A DNA stretch of 64,000 nt, taken from positions 1-64,000 of the forward strand of contig NZ_JAOARO010000059.1 in NCBI RefSeq assembly GCF_025211055.1, given 5' to 3'. How positions within the stretch are numbered: the first letter of the stretch is position 1; every line of letters starts with the position of its first letter. Below the pieces are notes generated by a model. It made no database searches, was not told the origin of the DNA, and saw only the letters and a list, made by a program, of their open reading frames with translations. This document shows positions 52,011-60,080 of this stretch, piece after piece. This DNA is from Vallitalea sp. GTDB taxonomy: Bacteria > Bacillota > Clostridia > Lachnospirales > Vallitaleaceae. A program made the position numbers and the translations under genes.

Positions 52011-53927
52011 ATGATTAGTAAATTATTTGAAACAATTAAAATTGGAAAATTAACTATACCCAATAGATTTGTAGTTCCACCAATGGTAACAAATTACTGT
52101 GAAGAAAATGGTATGGCAACTAATCAATTAGAAGATTATTTTGTAGAAAGAGCAAAAGGTGGATGGGGCTTAATTATTACTGCTAACTTTGCTGTAACAC
52201 CAAAAGGTAGAGGATGGAAATATAATGGTGGTATTTGGCACGACGAACATATTGCACCATTAAAAAAGATGGTTGATCATGTACATAAATATGATTCAAA
52301 AATAGCATTACAATTGTACCATGCAGGAAGAGAGACCACTTATGATATATTAGGAGATGTACCTGAGGCACCATCACCTATTAAAGATCCAACTATGCCA
52401 GATATTCCTAGAGAACTAACTATCGAAGAAATTGAAGATTTAATACAAAAATTCGGTGATGCAGCACTAAGAGGTAAAAAAGCTGGATTTGATGCGTGTG
52501 AAGTTCATTGTGCACACGGTTACTTAATTGATACCTTTTTATCTCCATTTTCTAATAAGCGAACTGATAAATATGGTGGTACTATATGGAATAGGACTAG
52601 GTTTGTGAGAGAAGTTATTAAGAATATTAAAGACAAAGCAGGAAAAGATTATCCTGTAATATGCAGAATTTCTTCTCATGAGCTAGTAAGTGGAGGTTTA
52701 ACCATAGAAGATACAAAAGTAATTTCAAGGATATTAGAGGCCTCTGGTGTTGATGCAATACATGCGTCTTTTGGTGTATTCAAATCAGGTAGTAGTATAG
52801 CCGCTCCTGTATTTGAAAGACATGGAAGCATGACTGATTATGCAGCTGAGATTAAAAAAGTTGTTAATATACCTGTTATTGCTGTTGGTAGAATCAATGA
52901 CCCTTTTATAGCAGATTCGATTATTGCATCAGACAAAGCTGATTTGGTGGCTATGGGTAGAGGATCACTGGCTGACCCCGAGTTGCCTAATAAAGCAAAA
53001 GAACAAAGCTATGATGACATTATTCGTTGTATAGGTTGCAGACAAGGATGTTCGGCTAGACTTTTTGTTAACAAACCCATTGGCTGTACACTAAATCCAC
53101 GAACAGGAAATGAAAAAGAATATACAATATCAAAAGCATCTACAAAAAAATTAGTTTATGTTATTGGTGGAGGTATTGCTGGAATGGAAACAGCTATCGT
53201 ATCAGCAAAGCGAGGCCATGATGTACACTTATATGAAAAAAGTAATCAATTAGGTGGACAATGGCTGTTAGCGGCAGTTCCTCCTAATAAAGAAGAACTT
53301 AACGCTTTTACGGTTTGGGCAAAATATCAGCTAGACAAATTAAAAGTTAATATTCATAAAAACACAGCTATGACTAAGGAAAAATTACTTATAGACAAAC
53401 CTGATGTTGTTGTAATTGCTACTGGAGCAAAAGAAAGATTGCCAAGAGAGTATAAACAATCGAATAAGTATTTTAGTTCTACAGATATTTTATCAGGGAA
53501 GAAGATACCAGGTGAAAAAGTTGCTGTTGTAGGAAGCGGTTCTGTTGCAGCTGAAACAGCAAATCATTTAGCAGCACACAATCATAATGTAACACTTTTA
53601 ATTCGTAGAGATGCTTTGCTTGATGACTATGAAAGTGCTGTACGTGAGTTTTTACTAAAAGACCTCGAATTAAATGGAGCTACTTTATTAACTAATACAA
53701 TTGTAGATACTTTTAATGATCAAGAACTAATTGTACTAAGTAATGAGGAAAAAATTAATCTAGGACATTATGATTCTATCGTTTATGCTATAGGTTATGA
53801 TTCTGTTATTGAAATGAATGAGCTTGAAAAACAGGATATAGACGTACGAATTATTGGAGATGCAAAAAAAGTAAGAAATGGGTATTTTGCAATTAGAGAA
53901 GGTTATGAAACAGGATTAAGTATTTAA
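52011..53927 (+). CDS. FMN/FAD/[4Fe-4S] enoate-reductase-like NADH:flavin oxidoreductase
   Basis: 638 residues, the Old Yellow Enzyme/2,4-dienoyl-CoA reductase architecture: N-terminal FMN TIM barrel (about 1-335; IPNRFVVPPM, LYHAGRE, VHCAHGYLIDTFLSP), a cysteine cluster C340-x2-C343-x3-C347-x11-C359 for [4Fe-4S], then FAD and NAD domains (VIGGGIAGMETAI, VAVVGSGSVAAETAN). This type transfers hydride from NADH to an activated C=C bond. In a carbohydrate locus it suggests that an unsaturated keto intermediate is reduced, or made in the reverse direction. AAGATG start with GGGGGG upstream. It could also be an unrelated passenger. Confidence 0.9.
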   Translation: MISKLFETIKIGKLTIPNRFVVPPMVTNYCEENGMATNQLEDYFVERAKGGWGLIITANFAVTPKGRGWKYNGGIWHDEHIAPLKKMVDHVHKYDSKIALQLYHAGRETTYDILGDVPEAPSPIKDPTMPDIPRELTIEEIEDLIQKFGDAALRGKKAGFDACEVHCAHGYLIDTFLSPFSNKRTDKYGGTIWNRTRFVREVIKNIKDKAGKDYPVICRISSHELVSGGLTIEDTKVISRILEASGVDAIHASFGVFKSGSSIAAPVFERHGSMTDYAAEIKKVVNIPVIAVGRINDPFIADSIIASDKADLVAMGRGSLADPELPNKAKEQSYDDIIRCIGCRQGCSARLFVNKPIGCTLNPRTGNEKEYTISKASTKKLVYVIGGGIAGMETAIVSAKRGHDVHLYEKSNQLGGQWLLAAVPPNKEELNAFTVWAKYQLDKLKVNIHKNTAMTKEKLLIDKPDVVVIATGAKERLPREYKQSNKYFSSTDILSGKKIPGEKVAVVGSGSVAAETANHLAAHNHNVTLLIRRDALLDDYESAVREFLLKDLELNGATLLTNTIVDTFNDQELIVLSNEEKINLGHYDSIVYAIGYDSVIEMNELEKQDIDVRIIGDAKKVRNGYFAIREGYETGLSI

Positions 53928-53969
53928 AGATAAGGTAAATAGTAATAAAAAATAACTTGGAGGTTTTAT

Positions 53970-55016
53970 ATGAAAAAAATAATGACTATATTACTTGTTA
54001 TGGTTTTAATATTCTCTTTTGTTGGATGTAGCAGTAAGACATCTGATACTACTACTAATAATATTGAAACAGAAAATAATAATACTGAGACTAAGGAAGA
54101 TAAAAAAGAAACAAAACAACCTGGAGAGAAATATACAATTGGTGTTTCATTACCAGGTCCTGATAACCAATGGGTGGCAGCTGTTATTGATTTTGCTAAA
54201 AAAGAAGCTAGTATTGATACAGACAAATTTGATGTAACAATAACTACTGCTAGTACACCTGCTCAACAAGTAGCAGATATTGAAGACTTATTAACAAAAA
54301 AGCCAGACGCTATGGTAGTATTTCCATTAGAGTCAGCTCCAGTTACACCTATATGTGATCAATTATACTCACAAGGTATTCCACTAGTTGTATTAACTCG
54401 TGGAATTAATAGTGAAAGTTATGATGTATTCATACATGGTGACGACAAAGCAGTTGGTATACAAGCGGCTCATTATATTGGACAGAAACTTAATGGTTCT
54501 GGAAATGTAGTTGAGATGCTATGTGCACCTTCTGAAATACAAGTACTTAGAACAGAAGGATTCCATGAAACACTAGAAGCATATTACCCAGATATTGAAA
54601 TCATTGCTCAAGGACAAGGTAATTTTGCTAGAGAGCCTGCACTAAAAGAAATGGAGAACCTATTACAAGCACATGATAAGATTGATGCAGTATATTCTCA
54701 AGATGATGAACAGTCACTAGGTATATTGGCAGCGATACAAGCTTCTGGACGTGAAGGAGAAATGCTCGTTACTGGTGTCGGAGGTAATAAAAGTGTATTA
54801 GAGCTAATGATGGATGGTGATGACAGTATCTCAGCAAGTTTTTCATATTCTCCATTGCAAGGTGGAAGTGCTGTAAAAATAGCTAAAATGCTAGTTACAG
54901 GACAAGGATTTACTGAATTATATGAACCAGGTATTCCAAGAGAAATCATATTATCAGCTGAGCCTATTACATTAGATAACGCAAAGAATTATTACAATAA
55001 AGACTCAAAATATTAA
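53970..55016 (+). CDS. Sugar-binding lipoprotein of ABC transporter, copy 2
   Basis: 348 residues, RbsB-type binding protein with lipobox FVGC (C20) and a Thr/Asn/Glu-rich tether (about 24-48). It is clearly paralogous to the protein at 49160: shared blocks include NQWVAA, DAMVVFPLESAP and YSQDDEQSLGI in the same order, roughly half of all residues by eye. No ATPase or permease accompanies it, so it probably delivers a related ligand to the same importer. GGAGG precedes the ATG. A long hairpin follows. Confidence 0.93.
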   Translation: MKKIMTILLVMVLIFSFVGCSSKTSDTTTNNIETENNNTETKEDKKETKQPGEKYTIGVSLPGPDNQWVAAVIDFAKKEASIDTDKFDVTITTASTPAQQVADIEDLLTKKPDAMVVFPLESAPVTPICDQLYSQGIPLVVLTRGINSESYDVFIHGDDKAVGIQAAHYIGQKLNGSGNVVEMLCAPSEIQVLRTEGFHETLEAYYPDIEIIAQGQGNFAREPALKEMENLLQAHDKIDAVYSQDDEQSLGILAAIQASGREGEMLVTGVGGNKSVLELMMDGDDSISASFSYSPLQGGSAVKIAKMLVTGQGFTELYEPGIPREIILSAEPITLDNAKNYYNKDSKY

Positions 55017-55045
55017 TAATTTATTTCTCCTACTATAAAAAATAT

Positions 55046-55139
55046 GGGGCTGTGGGATAATACATTTATTAAAGGTTAATAGATAGACTGACTTACAAAA
55101 TTTATAGTCTTTACAAAAATGTATTATGATTACAGCCCC
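55046..55139 (+). other. Long imperfect inverted repeat (GGGGCTGT...ACAGCCCC)
   Basis: GGGGCTGT (55046-55053) pairs with ACAGCCCC (55132-55139), ATAATACATTT (55057-55067) with AAATGTATTAT (55117-55127), and an inner AGACT/AGTCT stem lies between. Total span 94 nt. It resembles the hairpin at 16928-16975 and may be a terminator-like or mobile palindromic element. No U-tract follows directly. Confidence 0.5.
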
Positions 55140-55225
55140 ATTAGTAAAATGTGAAAAACTCTGTATACATTATATATGGTGAAGATTTACATAAGATTAA
55201 GTTGATAATGCTTGGGAGGGAAAAA

Positions 55226-56725
55226 ATGAAAACAAAATATATAATAGGTGTTGATATTGGCACACAAGGAACAAAAGTTGTATTATTCTCTGAAGATGGT
55301 AATAATATTATGGAAACCTTTGTATCATCTAATTTGATATATTTAGACGATGGCGGTATTGAACAAGACCCTGAGATTATCTACCAATCTGTTGTGCAAG
55401 GTATAAGAAAAATAATTGAACACTCTAAGATTCAACCAAAAGATATTGTTGCAGTAGGAATGGATGGACAAATGGCAGGTATTATGGGAATTGATGACAG
55501 ATTCCAACCTGTTGGAAATTATGATTCGTGGTTAGATAATCGTTGTGAAGTTTATATGGATTATATTCGTTCGTACAGTGAAGAAAAAATAATTAAAATA
55601 ACAGGTGCACCCATAAGCTATGCACATGGACCTAAAATAATATGGAGAAAAAAGACAAGACCTAATGAATATTCTCGTATAAAAAAATTCATTATGTTAA
55701 CAACATATGTAGCTGGAAGATTAGTCGATATGAAGTGGGAGGATGCTTATATAGATTATACATATCTGCATTTTTCTGGTTTTGGAGATGTTAATAAAAA
55801 AGAATGGTCTACCCAGTTACTAAATTATTTTGATGTGGACATAGAAAAAATGCCTAGAATATGTAATCCGTGGGATATTGTGGGTGAAGTTTCAGAGAAA
55901 GGTTCTAATGATTCTTTACTAGCAGTAGGAACTAAAATCATAGCTGGTTGTGGCGATACAGCGGCTACTATACTTGGAGCAGGGGGGACTAGACCTTCTA
56001 TAGCTGTAGATATTGCAGGAACAGCATCCGTTTTCGCTTGTTGCACTGATAAGTATATTCCAGATATAGAAAATAAGACTCTTATACATGCCAGGTCTAT
56101 TATTGATGGATTATGGACGCCATTAGCCTATGTAGGTGGAGGTGGCCAGTGTCTTGCATGGTTTAAAGATAGTGTTGTTAATCAAGTAGGATTATCCTTT
56201 GATGATCTAAACCAAGAAGCGTCACAGGTTCCAGCAGGCTCAGATGGACTAATATTTATTCCGCATTTTTCTGGCAGAACATGTCCGAATAATCCTAGAA
56301 TAAGAGGGTCTTGGTTGCATATGAATTGGTTCCATACAAGAGGTTTTCTCTTTAAATCCATTATGGAATCCATAGCCTTTGAATATAAGTTTTACACAAA
56401 TACATTATATAAATTATCTAATGAAGTTAATTTGAAAACTATTTATGGAGTTGGAGGAGGAGCTAAGAGTTCATTATTTGCTCAGATAAAAGCTAGTGTA
56501 TTAAACTGCAATTATATTCCTATGGATAGACCTGATTCTGCTACCCTAGCTTGTGCAGTTGTTGCCGGTTATGGTGTTGGTTTGTATCAAGATATAGAAA
56601 CAACCATTCAGAGGTTTATTTCTACAAAAAACACTATAAGTAGTAATGAACAAGAATATATGGTATACTTAGAACAATATAAAAGGTATATTAGATATAT
56701 TGAATTACTTGAAAACATGTATTAG
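55226..56725 (+). CDS. FGGY-family carbohydrate kinase (xylulokinase-like)
   Basis: 499 residues. Phosphorylates a sugar, polyol or sugar acid with ATP. N-terminal phosphate-1 motif IGVDIGTQGTKVVLF, substrate-region GVAVGMDGQMAG-like (VAVGMDGQMAGIMG) with the catalytic Asp later in GCGDTAATILGAG, and the C-terminal ATP motif YGVGGGAKSSLFAQI are all recognisable. I use ATG 55226 with GGGAGGG 5 nt upstream; 75 nt of upstream frame have no ribosome binding site. It lies between the second binding protein and the DeoR regulator. Xylulose, ribulose or a derivative is possible; substrate is not readable. Confidence 0.9.
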   Translation: MKTKYIIGVDIGTQGTKVVLFSEDGNNIMETFVSSNLIYLDDGGIEQDPEIIYQSVVQGIRKIIEHSKIQPKDIVAVGMDGQMAGIMGIDDRFQPVGNYDSWLDNRCEVYMDYIRSYSEEKIIKITGAPISYAHGPKIIWRKKTRPNEYSRIKKFIMLTTYVAGRLVDMKWEDAYIDYTYLHFSGFGDVNKKEWSTQLLNYFDVDIEKMPRICNPWDIVGEVSEKGSNDSLLAVGTKIIAGCGDTAATILGAGGTRPSIAVDIAGTASVFACCTDKYIPDIENKTLIHARSIIDGLWTPLAYVGGGGQCLAWFKDSVVNQVGLSFDDLNQEASQVPAGSDGLIFIPHFSGRTCPNNPRIRGSWLHMNWFHTRGFLFKSIMESIAFEYKFYTNTLYKLSNEVNLKTIYGVGGGAKSSLFAQIKASVLNCNYIPMDRPDSATLACAVVAGYGVGLYQDIETTIQRFISTKNTISSNEQEYMVYLEQYKRYIRYIELLENMY

Positions 56726-56814
56726 AACTTGATAACAACAAAAAACAAATAAAATACTTGAAAAAATATCAGAAGCTGATAGAATGCTAATAGACTATAA
56801 AAAGGGGGGATTGA

Positions 56815-57591
56815 ATGGATTCAAAACCAATGTTTGCAGAAGAAAGAAAGGAACAAATCATTAAAATGGTTAATGAAAAAGAAAAAATATATGTTCCTGA
56901 AATGAGTAATTTATTTAAAGTTTCTACTGCAACAATCAGAAATGATTTGAATGAGCTTGAAAAAGCAGGCCGTTTAATAAGAACCCACGGCGGTGCTATA
57001 AGTATTCAAAATTCAGGATTAGAACTAAATACGGAGCAAAAAAAAGTTAAAAATAATACAGCTAAATATTTGATTGCCAAAGAAGCATTGAAACTAATTG
57101 ATAGCGGAGATATTATACTTATTGATACAGGAACTACCACTTACCAATTAGCTACTTTACTAACAGAAAAAAGAAATATTACAATTATTACAAATGATAT
57201 CGAAATTGCATTAGAACTTGAAGAAGTAACAGGCTTAAATGTAATCTTAGTAGGTGGAATGTTAAGAAAAGGGTTTCACTGTACATTAGGTCCATTTGCC
57301 AATAAGATATTATCAGAAATCTCTGTAGATAAGGCATTTATTGCTACAAATGCAGTTGATGCTAAGATGAGTCTTTATACTCCAGATATGAATCAAGCTT
57401 CAATAAAACAGCAGATGATAGCATGTGCTAGAGAGAAATATTTAGTTTGTGATAGTACTAAGTTCAAAAGAAAATCTTTTTCAAAGTTTGCTGATATTTC
57501 TGATTTTGATATTGTAATAACTGATGACCAGATAGAAGATGAGGATTATAATTATATGTGTAAGGTTACAAAAGTGATAAAAGTTAAATGA
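56815..57591 (+). CDS. DeoR/GlpR-family transcriptional regulator
   Basis: 258 residues. N-terminal DeoR helix-turn-helix (about 8-60: AEERKEQIIKMV, FKVSTATIRNDLNELEKAGRLIRTHGGA) and a C-terminal sugar-phosphate sensor domain with LIDTGTTTYQLATLL, NDIEIALEL and a DSTKFKRKSF signature. Such proteins repress sugar operons until a phosphorylated intermediate binds. ATG 56815 with AAGGGGGG upstream. Position at the end of the carbohydrate locus makes it the likely local regulator; candidate operator at 42942-42958. Followed by a terminator. Confidence 0.93.
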   Translation: MDSKPMFAEERKEQIIKMVNEKEKIYVPEMSNLFKVSTATIRNDLNELEKAGRLIRTHGGAISIQNSGLELNTEQKKVKNNTAKYLIAKEALKLIDSGDIILIDTGTTTYQLATLLTEKRNITIITNDIEIALELEEVTGLNVILVGGMLRKGFHCTLGPFANKILSEISVDKAFIATNAVDAKMSLYTPDMNQASIKQQMIACAREKYLVCDSTKFKRKSFSKFADISDFDIVITDDQIEDEDYNYMCKVTKVIKVK

Positions 57592-57603
57592 AAAAGTTAA
57601 GTT

Positions 57604-57628
57604 GGAGATTATATCTCCTTCTTTTTTT
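57604..57628 (+). terminator. Terminator of the carbohydrate locus
   Basis: GGAGAT (57604-57609) and ATCTCC (57613-57618) with a 3-nt loop, followed by TTCTTTTTTT. Confidence 0.8.
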
Positions 57629-57747
57629 GTTTTTTAGCTACCCGTTGACTAGATATTTATAGTAGGGTATAATACCATATAAATGATATCAATAAATATG
57701 AATTAAAATATTAGATTTTAGCTCATATCTAAGAAATGAGTGATTAT

Positions 57748-58623
57748 ATGGTAAAAAGTATGACAGGCTTTGGTAGAGGAGAATATGTATCTAATGATAG
57801 AAAAATGACGATTGAAATTAAATCTGTTAATCATAGATATTGTGATATTAATGTTAGAATGCCAAAGAAAATAAGCTTTCTAGAAAATAGTATTAGAAAC
57901 TTTGTCAAGAAAAAAGTATCTAGAGGAAAGGTCGATATATTTATTTCTTATGAAGATAATTCTGAAGGGAATGAATGTATAAAACTTAATGAAGATTTGA
58001 TAGGACAATACCTAAAGTACTTTGATATCATCAGTAAGAAATTTAAACTTGATAATGATATAAAAGTATCTAATATTACTAGGTATCCTGAAGTCATAGC
58101 AATAGAAGAACAGGATGTTGATGAAGAGCTATTATGGAACCTAATGAAGAGGGCATTGACAATAGCTATAGAGAATCTTATTTCTACTAGAACGACAGAA
58201 GGGGAATTATTAAAAAAGGATATAATACAGAAGCTTGACACTATTAATAACTTAGTTTCCAATATCAAAACTAGAGCACCATATGTTATTGAAGAGTACA
58301 AAGTTAAATTAGAAAATAGAATAAGTGATTTATTAAATAGCTCTATTGACGAAGCAAGACTTGCTGTAGAAGTTGCTATATTTGCTGATAAATGTTGTGT
58401 GGATGAAGAAATTGTTAGACTGGAGAGTCATATTGAACATATGAGACGTACTTTGGAAAAAGGTATTCCTATTGGTAGAAAACTTGATTTTCTTTTGCAA
58501 GAAATGAATAGGGAATCAAATACAATTTTATCAAAATCAAATGACATTGAAGTTTCTACTAATGGATTAGAACTAAAAACAGAAATAGAAAAAATTCGTG
58601 AACAAATCCAAAATATTGAATAA
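57748..58623 (+). CDS. yicC: YicC-family endoribonuclease
   Basis: Conserved protein, YloC in Bacillus; members are reported as RNA endonucleases. The N-terminal MVKSMTGFGRGEY and the following SVNHRYCDINVRMP segment are the family signature, as is the C-terminal GRKLDFLLQEMNRESNT with the ILSKSND motif. ATG 57748 gives 291 residues and matches the usual start; ATG 57736 upstream adds four residues. First gene of the yicC-remA-gmk-rpoZ block that is conserved across Firmicutes. Confidence 0.94.
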   Translation: MVKSMTGFGRGEYVSNDRKMTIEIKSVNHRYCDINVRMPKKISFLENSIRNFVKKKVSRGKVDIFISYEDNSEGNECIKLNEDLIGQYLKYFDIISKKFKLDNDIKVSNITRYPEVIAIEEQDVDEELLWNLMKRALTIAIENLISTRTTEGELLKKDIIQKLDTINNLVSNIKTRAPYVIEEYKVKLENRISDLLNSSIDEARLAVEVAIFADKCCVDEEIVRLESHIEHMRRTLEKGIPIGRKLDFLLQEMNRESNTILSKSNDIEVSTNGLELKTEIEKIREQIQNIE

Positions 58624-58712
58624 GTATACTATACTCTATAATTATGTTGAGTTAGATAACCTAATCATATTAAATATTTAATTCAGTATATATAGTAAGG
58701 GAGATTAAAATA

Positions 58713-58991
58713 ATGATTCAAATGGTTAATATTGGTTTTGGAAATATTATATCTGCTAATAGAATAATTGCAATTATTAGTCCAGAATCCGCACCTATAA
58801 AAAGAGTTATCCAGAATGGCAGGGATGATGGGAAATTAATAGATGCAACATATGGCAGAAAAACCAGAGCTGTTATTATAATGGATAGTGGTCATGTTAT
58901 ATTATCTGCTATTCTACCAGAAACAGTAGGACAAAGACTTATAAAAGATAATTCGGATTTAATTGAAGAGGATAAAAAAAGTATGCTATAG
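58713..58991 (+). CDS. remA: RemA-family regulator (DUF370)
   Basis: DNA-binding regulator; in Bacillus RemA activates biofilm matrix genes. The signature [40 protein letters not shown] and [20 protein letters not shown] follows the family closely. 92 residues. AAGGGAG precedes the ATG. Placed between yicC and gmk as in many Firmicutes; its targets in this organism are unknown. Confidence 0.95.
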   Translation: MIQMVNIGFGNIISANRIIAIISPESAPIKRVIQNGRDDGKLIDATYGRKTRAVIIMDSGHVILSAILPETVGQRLIKDNSDLIEEDKKSML

Positions 58992-59040
58992 CATATATAG
59001 AACTAAAATAATAACAAAAAACATAATTAAAGGTGATTAG

Positions 59041-59673
59041 ATGAATAAAAAGGGTATACTCATAATTATATCAGGTTTTTCAGGCGCTGGAAAAGGTTCT
59101 GTAGTTAAAGAACTTTTATCAAAAGGAGATTATATTCTTTCAATATCTTCTACTACTAGAAAACCACGTGAGTATGAAGAAAATGGAAGAGAGTATTTTT
59201 TTGATACTAGAGATGACTTTGAAAAAATGATAGATAATAATGAACTTATAGAGTGGGCATCCTATTGCGATAATTATTATGGTACACCTAGAAGATTTGT
59301 TGAAAATAATCTTGAGCAAGGCAAGAATGTGATTCTTGAGATTGAAATGCAGGGAGCTCTTGATGTGAAAGCGCAATATGACGATGCAGTATTAATATTC
59401 ATAACAGCACCAAGTGTAGCTGAATTGAAAGCAAGATTAGAAAAAAGAGGAACAGAAAGTTCTGATATTATTAATAAAAGGCTTAAGAGATCATATGAAG
59501 AAGCAGAAGTTATCAATCAATATGATTATATAGTTATTAATGATGATTTGCAAAAATGTGCAAAAGATATTAATTCAATTATTAATGCAGAGCACAAAAG
59601 AGCTAATAGAAATGGTGAACTAAAAGAAAGATTAAAAGATGAATTTGCAGAGCTTTTGAAAGGAGAGATATAG
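59041..59673 (+). CDS. gmk: Guanylate kinase
   Basis: Phosphorylates GMP to GDP with ATP. P-loop GFSGAGKGSV near residues 12-21, STTRKPREYEENGREYFFD (GMP binding), and EIEMQGALDVKAQ are standard. 210 residues. AAGGTGA precedes the ATG. Its stop abuts the rpoZ start. Confidence 0.97.
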   Translation: MNKKGILIIISGFSGAGKGSVVKELLSKGDYILSISSTTRKPREYEENGREYFFDTRDDFEKMIDNNELIEWASYCDNYYGTPRRFVENNLEQGKNVILEIEMQGALDVKAQYDDAVLIFITAPSVAELKARLEKRGTESSDIINKRLKRSYEEAEVINQYDYIVINDDLQKCAKDINSIINAEHKRANRNGELKERLKDEFAELLKGEI

Positions 59674-59919
59674 ATGTTACATCCATCTTATACAGATTTA
59701 ATGACAACAATCAATGACAGAATGAGTAGTGATGAAGAAAAACTAAAAAGCAGATACTCAATTGTTATTGCTTCAGCAAAGAGAGCTAGGGAGATTATTG
59801 GTGGGGACGAAGTATTATCAACTAATAATTATACTAAGCCCTTATCAAATGCAGTTAATGAACTTTATGAAGGTAAAATTGATATAGTATCACATGATAT
59901 AGCTGAGGATGATCAATAA
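59674..59919 (+). CDS. rpoZ: RNA polymerase omega subunit
   Basis: Small subunit that helps assemble RNA polymerase by clamping the beta-prime C-terminus. 81 residues with SRYSIVIASAKRAREII and a following KPLSNAVNEL helix typical of omega. The ATG directly follows the gmk stop, with AAAGGAG upstream, so translation is coupled. A strong terminator follows. Confidence 0.93.
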   Translation: MLHPSYTDLMTTINDRMSSDEEKLKSRYSIVIASAKRAREIIGGDEVLSTNNYTKPLSNAVNELYEGKIDIVSHDIAEDDQ

Positions 59920-59942
59920 AAAGGGGGATACCCCCTTTTTTT
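59917..59942 (+). terminator. Strong terminator after rpoZ
   Basis: GGGGG (59923-59927) and CCCCC (59931-59935) with loop ATA, extended by A/T pairs, followed by seven T. Confidence 0.93.
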
Positions 59943-60080
59943 ATGCACTTGTAGAGATTTTTTATACTATATATAAGTTCTTTTTTTAAGAAGGCTATTA
60001 CGTTGTTATATGGTTATTCATATGTTATAATAACTAAATAATGATTATTTTATATGAGTTTTACATAAAAGGAAGATTAT

